DNA of 9,417 nucleotides from Nitrospira sp. (GCA_015904075.1 JABMDH010000062.1:3036-12452), one strand, 5' to 3'. Positions 1 to 6,404 are shown, counted from the stretch's first letter. The notes: generated from the letters alone by a model not told the origin. A program made the numbers and translations.

Positions 1-404
1 GGGCGGGGGAGCGTCTCGAACTGTGCGCCCTTGTCGTCGATCTTGAGATTCTGCGCCGCTCGGGACGATGCCATTTGTTGGACTTCCACGTTCATGCGCT
101 TGGCTTGATCCACCTGCATCTCCAGCCGCTCAGCCAGGTTCTGGGTTTCTGTCTTGGATGACTCGGCGGCGTGCTTGGCATCGCGGAGTTCTTGATTGAG
201 CAGATCGATCTGCTGCTGCATGACCTTGTTCCCGTCTTGCAGAGAGCTCAGCAGGGATTCCTGTTTGACCACTTGTTTTTTTAGGGTGTCGTTCTCCGCT
301 TTGAGGGGAGCATCGTCCGGTTGACAGCCGCCCGCCGAGAATGAACACAGCATGATGGCAAGCCATGCTGCGGCGTAACCGAACTTCGTGATTGATCGGG
401 GCAC
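1..404 (-). CDS. Coiled-coil lipoprotein, hypothetical (3' end outside window)
   Basis: Unrecognised envelope protein. I read it from a GTG at 404 because a strong AGGAGG ribosome site (411-416 on the plus strand) sits 6 nt upstream and a good promoter lies behind it. The 134 visible codons are open to the window edge. Residues 1-27 form a basic N-region and hydrophobic stretch ending in SAGGC, which resembles a loose lipobox (Ala rather than Leu at -3), so Cys28 is a probable lipidation site. After it come about 100 residues rich in Lys, Glu, Gln, Leu and Ala with heptad-like spacing (for example LKAENDTLKKQV and QQQIDLLNQELRDAK), which predicts a long coiled coil. Cell-envelope location is inferred from the signal. 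The C-terminal domain, if any, is not visible, so no function is assigned. Confidence 0.75.
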   Translation of the reverse strand, partial: MPRSITKFGYAAAWLAIMLCSFSAGGCQPDDAPLKAENDTLKKQVVKQESLLSSLQDGNKVMQQQIDLLNQELRDAKHAAESSKTETQNLAERLEMQVDQAKRMNVEVQQMASSRAAQNLKIDDKGAQFETLPR

Positions 405-429
405 GGTGTTCCTCCTGGTGATGCGGATG

Positions 430-458
430 ATTATCCATGCTTCATGTCGGCTTGTCTA
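430..458 (-). promoter_or_regulatory. Sigma-70-type promoter for the lipoprotein gene
   Basis: On the minus strand TAGACA (453-458) and GATAAT (430-435) are separated by exactly 17 nt, each matching five of six consensus positions. The predicted start near 423 gives a leader of about 19 nt that contains the AGGAGG ribosome site of the GTG at 404. Confidence 0.6.
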
Positions 459-474
459 TGATGGAATGTGTGAA

Positions 475-503
475 TTGACGCGCGTATTCGTCGAGACTAT
501 GCT
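475..503 (+). promoter_or_regulatory. Sigma-70-type promoter for the gene at 513
   Basis: TTGACG (475-480) and TATGCT (498-503) are 17 nt apart. The usual spacing to the start site puts transcription initiation near 509-512, almost on the ATG at 513. It is back to back with the minus-strand promoter at 430-458. Confidence 0.5.
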
Positions 504-512
504 CGGCGCAAC

Positions 513-1124
513 ATGAAATGCGTGATGTTGCCGGCCCTTCTGATCCTGACCTGTCTTCCTACGCCGGGATTGCTCCTCGCAGAGGGGACTCCTGCCCCTT
601 CGGTCGTTCCCGTCGAGGATTATGCGCTGTACGATCAGGCCGTCGAGAGCATATTTCTTACCTCATACACCAGGCTGGTGGTGATCGAGCGTATGACGGT
701 GGCCCGGCTGTTTCCAGATCAGACGGAGCCGATGACGGTCGGGTCCGTTCAGGATCGGGACTATTTTATGGGCCGGCTGCCGCCGGATCTGGTAAGGGAT
801 TTTGTCGGAGCCAATCGCGAGGCCGGCCGGCTTGAAGGCCGGTTTGGATTTGGGGTTCGCTATCGATTTGTCACGGGCCGGTTGATTGAAGAACCGGAAG
901 CATCTGCCGCTGTCCCCGTGCAGGCCCTGCCGGTGTTGGAGCGGCTGGCCTTCTCGCGGGTGGGGCGGACGCTTCGGCAGGATCAGGCGCTTGTGTATAT
1001 CGAGCAGATGCGCCCTGACGAAACAGGCGCAGGTTTTCTCGTCTGGTTCCATCGAGAAGAGCGGGAGTGGACGATTGTCGATACCGAAGTGATCTGGACT
1101 ATACAGGGCGGACAGCGCCCGTAG
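513..1124 (+). CDS. Secreted hypothetical protein
   Basis: Unrecognised 203-residue protein. Residues 1-23 form a typical signal peptide (Lys2, then a hydrophobic core, likely cut after LLLA), so the product is probably periplasmic. The mature part is of mixed alpha/beta character, with Arg-rich and aromatic segments such as RFGFGVRYRFVTG and a C-terminal block FLVWFHREEREWTIVD that looks like beta strands. No catalytic motif is visible. There is no clear ribosome site ahead of the ATG; the predicted promoter would start the transcript within a few bases of it. The gene ends 39 nt before the hydrolase gene at 1164 and is probably co-transcribed with it. A long open frame on the opposite strand (663-1787) is rejected because this one has the signal peptide and the neighbouring frame carries a clear enzyme. 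Confidence 0.75.
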   Translation: MKCVMLPALLILTCLPTPGLLLAEGTPAPSVVPVEDYALYDQAVESIFLTSYTRLVVIERMTVARLFPDQTEPMTVGSVQDRDYFMGRLPPDLVRDFVGANREAGRLEGRFGFGVRYRFVTGRLIEEPEASAAVPVQALPVLERLAFSRVGRTLRQDQALVYIEQMRPDETGAGFLVWFHREEREWTIVDTEVIWTIQGGQRP

Positions 1125-1163
1125 CTTGCGCAGCACGGTCGTCGGACTGTAGCATGGCCCGCT

Positions 1164-1805
1164 ATGGCTGCGTTGATCCGGAAAACCTTCTCGGTGCTTC
1201 CTCTGGGCTGCAACTGCTCTATCCTCGGCGATCCGGTTACGAAGCGGGCCATTGTGGTCGATCCCGGCGGCGACTCTGCGCGCATTCTCCATGAAGTACA
1301 GAAGCTCGGCCTCACGGTCAGCCATATCCTCCATACCCACGCCCACTTCGACCACTTTCTTGCCTCCGGTACGATGAAGCAGGCGACGGGGGCGGCGCTG
1401 TGTCTGCATCACGACGACCTCGATCTGTGGAAGAATCTTGAGGTGCAGTGCCGCATGTTCGGTGTGCCCTTTGTCGCCGTGCCGATGCCGGATTACTGGC
1501 TCAAGGATGAGGAGCAGGTGTTGCTTGGTGAGCATGCGCTGATCGCTCTTCACACACCGGGACACACACCGGGCTCGATGAGTTTTCACGCGCCCAACGA
1601 CCAGCTGGTGCTGGCGGGGGACACGCTGTTTCGCGGCAGCATCGGGCGGACGGATTTGTGGGGCGGGGATTTCGATACCATTGAACAATCGATCAGGGAG
1701 CGGTTGTACACCCTCGACGAGGCGACGATTGTGGTGACGGGACATGGGCCGGAAACCGAAATCGGCCGGGAGAAGGAATCGAATCAATTCTTTCGCGTAT
1801 CGTAA
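1164..1805 (+). CDS. MBL-fold metallo-hydrolase, glyoxalase II-like
   Basis: A 213-residue metallo-beta-lactamase-fold hydrolase, probably cytoplasmic, of the small single-domain glyoxalase II-like group (YcbL type). The zinc ligands are visible: THAHFDH with His59, His61, Asp63 and His64; His134 in HTPGHTPGS; Asp153 in LAGDTLF; and His194 in VTGHGPET. IVVDPGGD (30-37) is the usual opening strand-loop. Length is typical of the short family, which lacks the C-terminal substrate domain of classical GloB (about 250 residues). The natural substrate is therefore open: a glutathione or other thiol thioester is likely, but a persulfide dioxygenase-like role cannot be excluded. The start is the ATG at 1164; no strong ribosome site is seen, as expected if it is translated from the upstream gene's transcript. 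Confidence 0.9.
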   Translation: MAALIRKTFSVLPLGCNCSILGDPVTKRAIVVDPGGDSARILHEVQKLGLTVSHILHTHAHFDHFLASGTMKQATGAALCLHHDDLDLWKNLEVQCRMFGVPFVAVPMPDYWLKDEEQVLLGEHALIALHTPGHTPGSMSFHAPNDQLVLAGDTLFRGSIGRTDLWGGDFDTIEQSIRERLYTLDEATIVVTGHGPETEIGREKESNQFFRVS

Positions 1806-1809
1806 CCCG

Positions 1810-1830
1810 AGACTGGCGTGACTAGTCTTT
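1810..1830. terminator. Possible weak terminator between convergent genes
   Basis: AGACT (1810-1814) and AGTCT (1824-1828) can form a 5-bp stem with a 9-nt loop, followed by two T on the plus strand. It overlaps the stop codon of the convergent minus-strand gene. The stem is short, so this is only a candidate. Confidence 0.2.
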
Positions 1831-2145
1831 CGCCATACGCTCTTTCAGCCGTTCGATCCGTTTCTCGGTGGATTGCTTGATGAACGCCATGTTTTCGGCG
1901 AGATGTTGCTGGGCGTTGATTTTTCCTTCTTCTCGCCGTTTCTGTTGATCGAGTCCGAATTGTGCGACGATCGGGCCGTCTTCCTTATTCAGTTCTTTCC
2001 AGATTTCAGCGCAGCGTGATTGTTTGGCGGGTGGGTACTTGTCGCAGGGCGGAGTGACAGCCGGCGGAGCAGCCGCCAACGATACCGAAGCCATTCCGGT
2101 CACACAGACGAGCGCAACGGTTAGGTTCCACCAGGATTGATTCAT
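1822..2145 (-). CDS. Small exported hypothetical protein
   Basis: Unrecognised 107-residue protein. I start it at the ATG at 2145, not at upstream in-frame ATGs (2157, 2163, 2169, 2193), because a GGAG ribosome site lies 6 nt upstream and this start gives a clean signal peptide (MNQSWWNLTVALVC... to about VSLAA, residue 25). The mature part begins with a Pro-rich segment and two cysteines (PPCDKYPP and SRCAEIW) that could form a disulfide in the periplasm. The remainder is highly charged and helical, rich in Lys, Glu, Arg and Gln, ending ERLKERMAKD. No enzyme motif is present. It converges with the hydrolase gene (16 nt between stops) and diverges from the methyltransferase gene with 16 bp between start codons. 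Confidence 0.75.
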   Translation of the reverse strand: MNQSWWNLTVALVCVTGMASVSLAAAPPAVTPPCDKYPPAKQSRCAEIWKELNKEDGPIVAQFGLDQQKRREEGKINAQQHLAENMAFIKQSTEKRIERLKERMAKD

Positions 2146-2161
2146 ACGTATCTCCATCGGC

Positions 2162-2806
2162 ATGGCCATTCGTTCATCCCGGCACCATACCACAAGTCAC
2201 ATTGTTGCGCCGACCATTAAGGTCTATGAAGACGGCGCGCAGATGTTTCTCAAGCGGTGGACGGCTCGACCCAAGCGTTCTTCTGTCTTACTGACGGAGT
2301 GGATGGCGGGCCTCCTGCGTGGCGCGCCGGTACTCGATCTCGGGTGCGGCGGTGGGCAGGATGCGCAGGTGTTGCGGCGCAAGGGATTTCAAGTGGTAGG
2401 GATGGATCTGACGGCGGCATTCCTCTGCGTTGCGCGCGAGGCGGTTCCGTCGCTTCCCCTCGTGCGCGCGGACATGCGTGAGCTGCCGTTCCGAGCCGCG
2501 AGTTTCGACGGCGTCTGGGCTGCAGCCTCCTTAATTCACCTTCCCAAAGCGGACGCGACGCGCGTGTTGAAGGCGCTCCGCCTGCTCGCCAAGCCGGGGG
2601 CAACGCTGGCAGCGACGCTGACCTATGGAACGAAGAGCGGCTTGTTAACGAAGGGCTGGATGCCGGGCCGGTACTTCGCGCGCTGGAAGAAGGATGAATT
2701 GGCACGGGCGCTTCGCCGCGCAGGCTGGCAGGTACTGTCTCTACGCGTGGTCAGTAATCAAGAGCGGAAGGGCCGGTGGATCAACGTGATCGCCAGGCGA
2801 GATTGA
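2162..2806 (+). CDS. Class I SAM-dependent methyltransferase
   Basis: A 214-residue Rossmann-fold methyltransferase of the Methyltransf_11/25 type; the methyl acceptor cannot be told from sequence. Motif I is VLDLGCGGGQD (57-67), the acidic residue after strand 2 is Asp82 in VVGMDLT, the motif II region is VRADMRELPF (Asp104), and FDGVWAAASLIHLP (115-128) matches the post-strand-4 segment typical of small-molecule methyltransferases. A conserved-looking N-terminal helix (IKVYEDGAQMFLKRW, about 19-33) precedes it. The first 17 residues look unconserved and no good ribosome site precedes the ATG at 2162, so the true start may lie slightly downstream, for example a non-ATG codon near 2200. The last segment ends in a beta strand (GRWINVIARRD), as is usual for the fold. 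Likely cytoplasmic. Confidence 0.88.
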   Translation: MAIRSSRHHTTSHIVAPTIKVYEDGAQMFLKRWTARPKRSSVLLTEWMAGLLRGAPVLDLGCGGGQDAQVLRRKGFQVVGMDLTAAFLCVAREAVPSLPLVRADMRELPFRAASFDGVWAAASLIHLPKADATRVLKALRLLAKPGATLAATLTYGTKSGLLTKGWMPGRYFARWKKDELARALRRAGWQVLSLRVVSNQERKGRWINVIARRD

Positions 2807-2839
2807 TTCTGGAGCAAGTATATAGGACTGGAGAGGTAA

Positions 2840-2857
2840 CGAGAGTTTGGTTTCTCG
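2840..2857. promoter_or_regulatory. Inverted repeat over the hicA -35 region
   Basis: CGAGA (2840-2844) and TCTCG (2853-2857) form an inverted repeat with an 8-nt centre and overlap the proposed -35 hexamer. Toxin-antitoxin operons are commonly autoregulated at such sites, so it is a candidate operator. The arms are only 5 bp and chance is possible. Confidence 0.25.
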
Positions 2858-2875
2858 CGGTGACTGCGCTATATT
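2847..2875 (+). promoter_or_regulatory. Candidate promoter for hicA-hicB
   Basis: TATATT (2870-2875) is a five-of-six -10 match. A weak -35, TTGGTT (2847-2852), lies 17 nt upstream. The predicted transcription start is at or next to the GTG at 2882, which has no ribosome site, suggesting a leaderless transcript. Confidence 0.4.
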
Positions 2876-2881
2876 TGTACC

Positions 2882-3079
2882 GTGAAAGTCGGGGATGTTC
2901 TGGACAAGTTACGGGAAGATGGCTGGTTCCTCGTTGCTACGAGGGGTAGTCACAGGCAGTTCAAGCATCAGACGAAACCGGGCCGTGTGACGGTTGCCGG
3001 AAAAGCAAGCGACGATTTGCCTCCTGGAACACTGAATAGTATCTTTAAGCAGGCAGGCTTGAAGAAAGGATCGAACTAA
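2882..3079 (+). CDS. hicA: HicA-family toxin (mRNA interferase)
   Basis: A 65-residue protein of the HicA/YcfA family: a small double-stranded-RNA-binding-like fold that cleaves mRNA in a translation-independent way and arrests growth. The diagnostic pattern is present: an N-terminal helix with DVLDKLREDGW (5-15), the strand-turn with the catalytic histidine in RGSHRQFKH (His24), a strand VTVAG, and the C-terminal helix LPPGTLNSIFKQAGL typical of the family. Length is normal (about 60-80). The start is a GTG with no ribosome site in front of it. The partner antitoxin gene begins one base after the stop, in the common toxin-first order. The toxin appears intact, with no frameshift or missing catalytic residue. 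Confidence 0.92.
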   Translation: MKVGDVLDKLREDGWFLVATRGSHRQFKHQTKPGRVTVAGKASDDLPPGTLNSIFKQAGLKKGSN

Positions 3080-3080
3080 C

Positions 3081-3293
3081 ATGCGTTATGCCGTGGTGAT
3101 CGAGAAAGCCCCCGCCAATTACGCGGCGTATGTTCCTGATTTGCCGGGTTGTATTGCCACCGGTGCAACTGTGGCAGAAACCGAGTCCCTCATCCGGGAA
3201 GCCGTCGAGTGTCATCTTGAAGGTCTCAAAGCCGACGGCCTTCCTATTCCACCGTCAAGCAGCCAAGTCGAATACGTCGACATTCCAGCCTAA
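3081..3293 (+). CDS. hicB: HicB-family antitoxin
   Basis: A 70-residue antitoxin of the HicB family, which binds and neutralises HicA. It has the degraded RNase H-like fold: an opening strand MRYAVVIEKA, then AAYVPDLPGCIATG (15-28) with the family hallmark PDLPGC, and the helix ETESLIREAVECHLEGLKADG. It stops right after this fold. Longer HicB proteins carry an additional C-terminal ribbon-helix-helix or helix-turn-helix DNA-binding domain, and none is visible here. The ATG follows the hicA stop by one base and a purine-rich stretch (GAAGAAAGGA) inside hicA serves as ribosome site, so translation is coupled. Confidence 0.92.
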   Translation: MRYAVVIEKAPANYAAYVPDLPGCIATGATVAETESLIREAVECHLEGLKADGLPIPPSSSQVEYVDIPA

Positions 3294-3309
3294 GTCAGCA
3301 GCCGCACTC

Positions 3310-3358
3310 ATTTCTCCTGCAGACGACCTCTGACTCAAAGTGGTTAGGAGAAATTTTT
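3310..3358 (+). terminator. Rho-independent-type terminator after hicB
   Basis: ATTTCTCCT (3310-3318) and AGGAGAAAT (3346-3354) form a perfect 9-bp stem whose last base begins a run of five T (3354-3358). The 27-nt loop is long and the stem is AT-rich at its base, so efficiency is uncertain. It lies 17 nt after the hicB stop. I see nothing else in 3360-3528. Confidence 0.55.
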
Positions 3359-3528
3359 ATGGGCTGATCGCCGGATAGTCTGCGGCAGTCACAGCCTATC
3401 TTCGGGGTGGGCCTGGACAGTGCTGTTTGATAACCATCCAACTTTTCGGTAGAGTTCTCTCCCAACAGGTTGCTGAGGTTGCCTTGCTATGCCGCACAGG
3501 TAGAGCTGCACCATACTTAATGGTCGGA

Positions 3529-4275
3529 CTAACATAGAACAATGACTACGGACCCGAGGCCGAGCGTGGTCGACAGGATCGTATTTGAAAGACCGGAGGC
3601 GAACGTGTTGGTGATGGTGTGGATCACGCGTAGCTCCTTGTCGAAGACAATAAGGCCGACCAGAATCATCATGCCGTAGGGCTCCATGCGTATCAGCGTC
3701 ATCGCCGGTTTCGCCGGAAGCAGGCATGTCAGAATGCGTCCCCCGTCAAGTGGGGGGATTGGAATCAGATTGAACAGTGCGAGGAGCACGTTGATGACGA
3801 CGGAATAGAGAGCCATAAATGCGATCGGCTGCAGCAGCATAGTAGTCATGAGGCTCGATGAGGAATCGGCGTCGGCCTCTTGCTGGTGCAAGAGGGTCGG
3901 GTCCACCGTCACAAGAAGGGTCAAGAGTAATGCACCGGTCACGGCAAGCAGGAGATTCATCCCAGGTCCTGCGGCTGCGACCAACGCCATGTCACGCCTG
4001 GGGTTATACATATTGCGGGGATCGACCGGCACGGGCTTGGCCCAGCCGATGAAAAATCCGCCGGGCAGCAAGAGGCAGATCAATGGCACGATAATCGTTC
4101 CGAAGGGATCGATGTGCGCCAGGGGATTGATCGTGAGCCGGCCTTGAAGTTTCGCGGTGTGGTCGCCACACTTCTCGGCCATCCATCCGTGCGCGTATTC
4201 GTGGAGCACCATGGCGAACAGCAGCGGGAGCCCCATATAGGAGATGGTATGGAGGATGTGCGGAAGCGAGTTCAT
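3529..4275 (-). CDS. Site-2 protease family membrane metallopeptidase (M50)
   Basis: A 248-residue polytopic inner-membrane zinc peptidase of family M50B, the short type without PDZ domains (YwhC/SpoIVFB-like). Such enzymes cut transmembrane segments of regulators or clear membrane peptides; the substrate here is unknown. The zinc motif HEYAH (25-29) lies in the first membrane helix, followed by RLTINPLAHIDPFGT (46-60), the re-entrant loop GWAKPVPVDPRN (77-88), and the third metal ligand in NLIPIPPLDGG (169-179, Asp177). GPGMNLLLAV (103-112) is the conserved helix start. A soluble insert QQEADADSSSSL (131-142) lies between helices. Length and all catalytic elements are complete. The ATG at 4275 has no strong ribosome site. 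The upstream same-strand ORF ends 75 nt away, so the two may share a transcript. The function call is secure; the name is not. Confidence 0.92.
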   Translation of the reverse strand: MNSLPHILHTISYMGLPLLFAMVLHEYAHGWMAEKCGDHTAKLQGRLTINPLAHIDPFGTIIVPLICLLLPGGFFIGWAKPVPVDPRNMYNPRRDMALVAAAGPGMNLLLAVTGALLLTLLVTVDPTLLHQQEADADSSSSLMTTMLLQPIAFMALYSVVINVLLALFNLIPIPPLDGGRILTCLLPAKPAMTLIRMEPYGMMILVGLIVFDKELRVIHTITNTFASGLSNTILSTTLGLGSVVIVLC

Positions 4276-4350
4276 TCAGAATCAGCCTTGGCGCCTATCA
4301 AGCCACTGCGCATTATGGGAACGCAGGCGGCTGACTGTTTCAGGAGTGTG

Positions 4351-5343
4351 TCAGTTCAACTGGATGAATTTACCTTGTTTCACCTGCAGAAGAAAGAGCG
4401 GCCGGTGCAGCGTGCCGTCCGGTCCGAATCCGGCTGGTCCGGCGAGTGTGGGCAATGTTCGCTGAGTCATGAGAAATTCCTGCAGCGTTTCGCCGGAGGT
4501 GACGCCGCTACGGACCCCGTCGATGACCGCTCTGGCTGCGTCGTATCCTTGCATCGTGAAGAGCGAGGGGGTGGTTTGGAATCGCTTTTGATAGCGCTGC
4601 ACAAATTCCTGCACGGCGGCGTTGGGGCTGTCTACAAAAAATCCGTCGACGAAGGTGGCGCCTTCGACTGTTCGATCTGCGGTGCGGGCGAAATCTTGAG
4701 AATTCCATCCGTTCGTTCCGAGCAGCGGGACGCGCATGTCATGGAATGCCAGTTGTGCGGCGATCAGCCCGATGTCGTTGGAGCGGCTGGGGATGAATAT
4801 CGCATCGAATCCCGGGGTATACAGAATCCGTTTATCGTTTCGTTTGAGCGGTTTTCCTGCCGGCTGCGATGGATCGACCGGAACGGCGAGCCCATACTTT
4901 TTGAGGTCTTCAGTTTTGATCTGCGCGATCGATGGACCGAAGTCGGTGTCTCCTTCGTTGAAGGGGACGGCGGCAATGATTTCTCCCTCATGCTGCCGGA
5001 CCTCTTGCGCGAAGAGCCGCGCAAGTTCCCGGCCGTAGATCGTATTGGGGTAGAGGATGCAGAACCGCCGATAGCCTTGTTCTTTCGTGGCATAGGATGC
5101 AATGCGTTCAGCCTGCAGGCCGTAGGTGAGCGAGGTGCTGAACAGATAGGTGCCCAGCCGGCGGATATTGGGGAGGGTGGCAGCCGGGGTGATGAGCGGC
5201 ACTCTGGTCCGTTGCGCCATTTCCGCCATGACAGGGAGATTCTTGGACAGCATGGGGCCGATCACTGCGAGCGGGCGGTCTTCAGTGAGCAACGTTGAGA
5301 GATCGTCCAGAAAACCCTCGCGATCCGCATCGTGGTCCTTCAC
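4351..5343 (-). pseudogene. Periplasmic-binding-protein-like ORF, 5' truncated
   Basis: 330 residues resembling a type I periplasmic ligand-binding protein (branched-chain amino-acid receptor family, also used in LpoA-like penicillin-binding-protein activators). Visible family segments are LAVIGPMLSKN (25-35), VPLITPAAT (48-56), GYRRFCILYPNTIYGREL (ligand-cleft strand-turn-helix), FDAIFIPSRSNDIGLIAAQL, VPLLGTNGW, and the late block FTMQGYDAARAVIDGV, with the C-terminal lobe complete to the stop at 4351. A whole protein has roughly 60-100 residues (signal or lipoprotein peptide, first strand with VALLLP-like start) before the point where this one begins. None is present: the nominal GTG at 5343 sits in mid-domain (VKDHDADREGF) with no ribosome site or signal. 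Upstream sequence belongs to a recombinase on the other strand. It is therefore probably a broken gene or an assembly join. Ligand unknown. Confidence 0.8.
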
Positions 5344-5795
5344 GAGTGTCGCAGATTGATTTGAATGTGAGTTGTCTGCGCGTTATGGGCAAGGGGGCCA
5401 AGGAGCGGGTCGTGCCGATGGGGCAGCAGGCACGGGATCTGCTGGTTGATTATGTCGCACATGTACGGCCGGTGCTGCTGAAAGGTCGACCGTCGCGCGC
5501 CTTGTTTGTGTCGCGCCGCGCGCGCGCGTTGACGAGGCAGGCATGCTGGAAGCTGCTGCGGCGCCGTGCGCAGCGCGCGGGGATTGTAAAGCCGATCTCG
5601 CCGCACATGCTGCGCCATTCCTTTGCGACTCATTTGCTGGAGGGCGGAGCTGATCTGCGGGCCGTACAGACGATGCTCGGTCACGCCGATATTGCCACGA
5701 CTCAGATCTATACTCATGTGGAGCGTAGCCGGCTGAAGCAGGTCCATCGGCAATACTTTCCGCGGCAGGCCGGTCGGAAACGGTCTCGCCCATGA
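5343..5795 (+). pseudogene. XerC/XerD-type tyrosine recombinase, C-terminal half only
   Basis: The catalytic C-terminal portion of a Xer recombinase, the enzyme that resolves chromosome dimers at dif. Visible: SQIDLNVSCLRVMGKGAK with the beta-hairpin lysine, PHMLRHSFATHLL with the His-x-x-Arg pair, TMLGHADIATTQIYTHV with the second histidine and the nucleophilic tyrosine, and the tail LKQVHRQYFPR typical of XerC/XerD. The N-terminal SAM-like DNA-binding domain, the start of the catalytic domain and probably the first catalytic Arg are absent; a full protein is about 300 residues. The frame is technically open back to an ATG at 5295, but those first 16 codons are antisense to the neighbouring binding-protein gene and are not recombinase sequence. 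No ribosome site or credible start exists, so it is likely non-functional as shown. It ends 120 nt before tRNA-Val. Confidence 0.85.
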
Positions 5796-5862
5796 AGATG
5801 CCTGGCCGGTCGTATGGTTGCCACGTCGATCGCCGAATCCATAAGACTGGTGTGAGAACCGA

Positions 5863-5891
5863 TTGACATGGCAGTGGGGACTTGATAACCT
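5863..5891 (+). promoter_or_regulatory. Promoter for the tRNA genes
   Basis: A perfect TTGACA (5863-5868) is followed by GATAAC (5884-5889, 15-nt spacer) or TAACCT (5886-5891, 17-nt spacer). Initiation near 5897 would leave about a 20-nt leader before tRNA-Val, to be removed by RNase P. The -10 choice is uncertain. Confidence 0.55.
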
Positions 5892-5915
5892 CCGTCGACA
5901 CTTGTGAAGAAAGTC

Positions 5916-5991
5916 GGGCGGATAGCTCAGTTGGGAGAGCGCTGCCCTTACAAGGCAGAGGTCACAGGTTCGATCCCTGTTCCGCCTACCA
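5916..5991 (+). tRNA. tRNA-Val (anticodon UAC)
   Basis: A 76-nt standard cloverleaf with encoded CCA. Acceptor GGGCGGA pairs with TCCGCCT (first pair G-U). D-stem GCTC/GAGC, anticodon stem CTGCC/GGCAG with loop CTTACAA (anticodon TAC at 5949-5951), variable AGGTC, and T-stem ACAGG/CCTGT with loop TTCGATC. The discriminator is A. It is the first gene after the promoter at 5863. Confidence 0.97.
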
Positions 5992-6074
5992 GGAATGACT
6001 TGGTGTGCGAGATCGGACAAGTGATCGAATCGTCAACGAATATAGAATTCAGGACGTGATCGACGACCGCTGAT

Positions 6075-6149
6075 GGGGTCGTTCAGCCTGGTTAGGACGC
6101 CAGATTGTCAATCTGGAGGTCGCGGGTTCAAATCCCGTCGGCCCCGCCA
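6075..6149 (+). tRNA. tRNA-Asp (anticodon GUC), unusual short D-arm junction
   Basis: Acceptor GGGGTCG pairs with CGGCCCC, anticodon stem CCAGA/TCTGG encloses TTGTCAA (anticodon GTC at 6107-6109), variable AGGTC, T-stem GCGGG/CCCGT with loop TTCAAAT, discriminator G, encoded CCA. Total length is 75 nt, whereas the same layout with two linker bases and a 4-bp D-stem needs 78. The only good D-stem (GTTC 6081-6084 with GGAC 6095-6098) reuses G6081, the last acceptor base, leaving no U8 and no linker. Identity is secure; whether this copy is functional or correctly sequenced is not. It lies 83 nt after tRNA-Val and is probably in the same transcript. Five T follow the CCA. Confidence 0.85.
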
Positions 6150-6404
6150 TTTTTCCCGATGTCATGCCGCAGGTGCTAATCTGCAAGAGGAAGGTTGAGG
6201 GGGGTGCGCCTCCTTCAGGGCCACGCAGAAGTGGAGTGGTCTCTCACCGTCGTATAGGAAATAGCAACCGGTGAGGCAGAAGACAAAGCCGAGCCTGGTT
6301 CGTGAGCAATCCGCATTTCGTGGTCCCACCATTTTCTCCCGTGTCTGGTACACTCCATTTTACGGTGCGGTGCGTTCACCAGAAAAAGGAGAGGGTAGAC
6401 TCCC

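Noticed and set aside
130..438. 102-codon minus-strand frame starting at an ATG
   Set aside because: The alternative frame from GTG 404 has a strong ribosome site, signal peptide, lipobox-like Cys and coiled coil; this frame has none.
663..1787. 374-codon open frame on the minus strand
   Set aside because: It lies antisense to the secreted protein and the metallo-hydrolase, whose zinc motifs are unmistakable. Its own product is Arg/His/Pro-rich with no family resemblance.
4114..5298. 394-codon open frame on the plus strand
   Set aside because: It is antisense to the binding-protein ORF and the S2P start. The protein is low-complexity Gly/Arg-rich with no recognisable domain; long shadow frames are common at this GC content.
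5340..6020. 226-codon minus-strand frame
   Set aside because: It runs antisense through tRNA-Val and the recombinase catalytic domain.
5863..6149. tRNA genes next to a tyrosine recombinase as an integrated element with attachment site
   Set aside because: The recombinase is of the Xer housekeeping type and only half present. No duplicated tRNA 3' end or phage-like cargo is visible.
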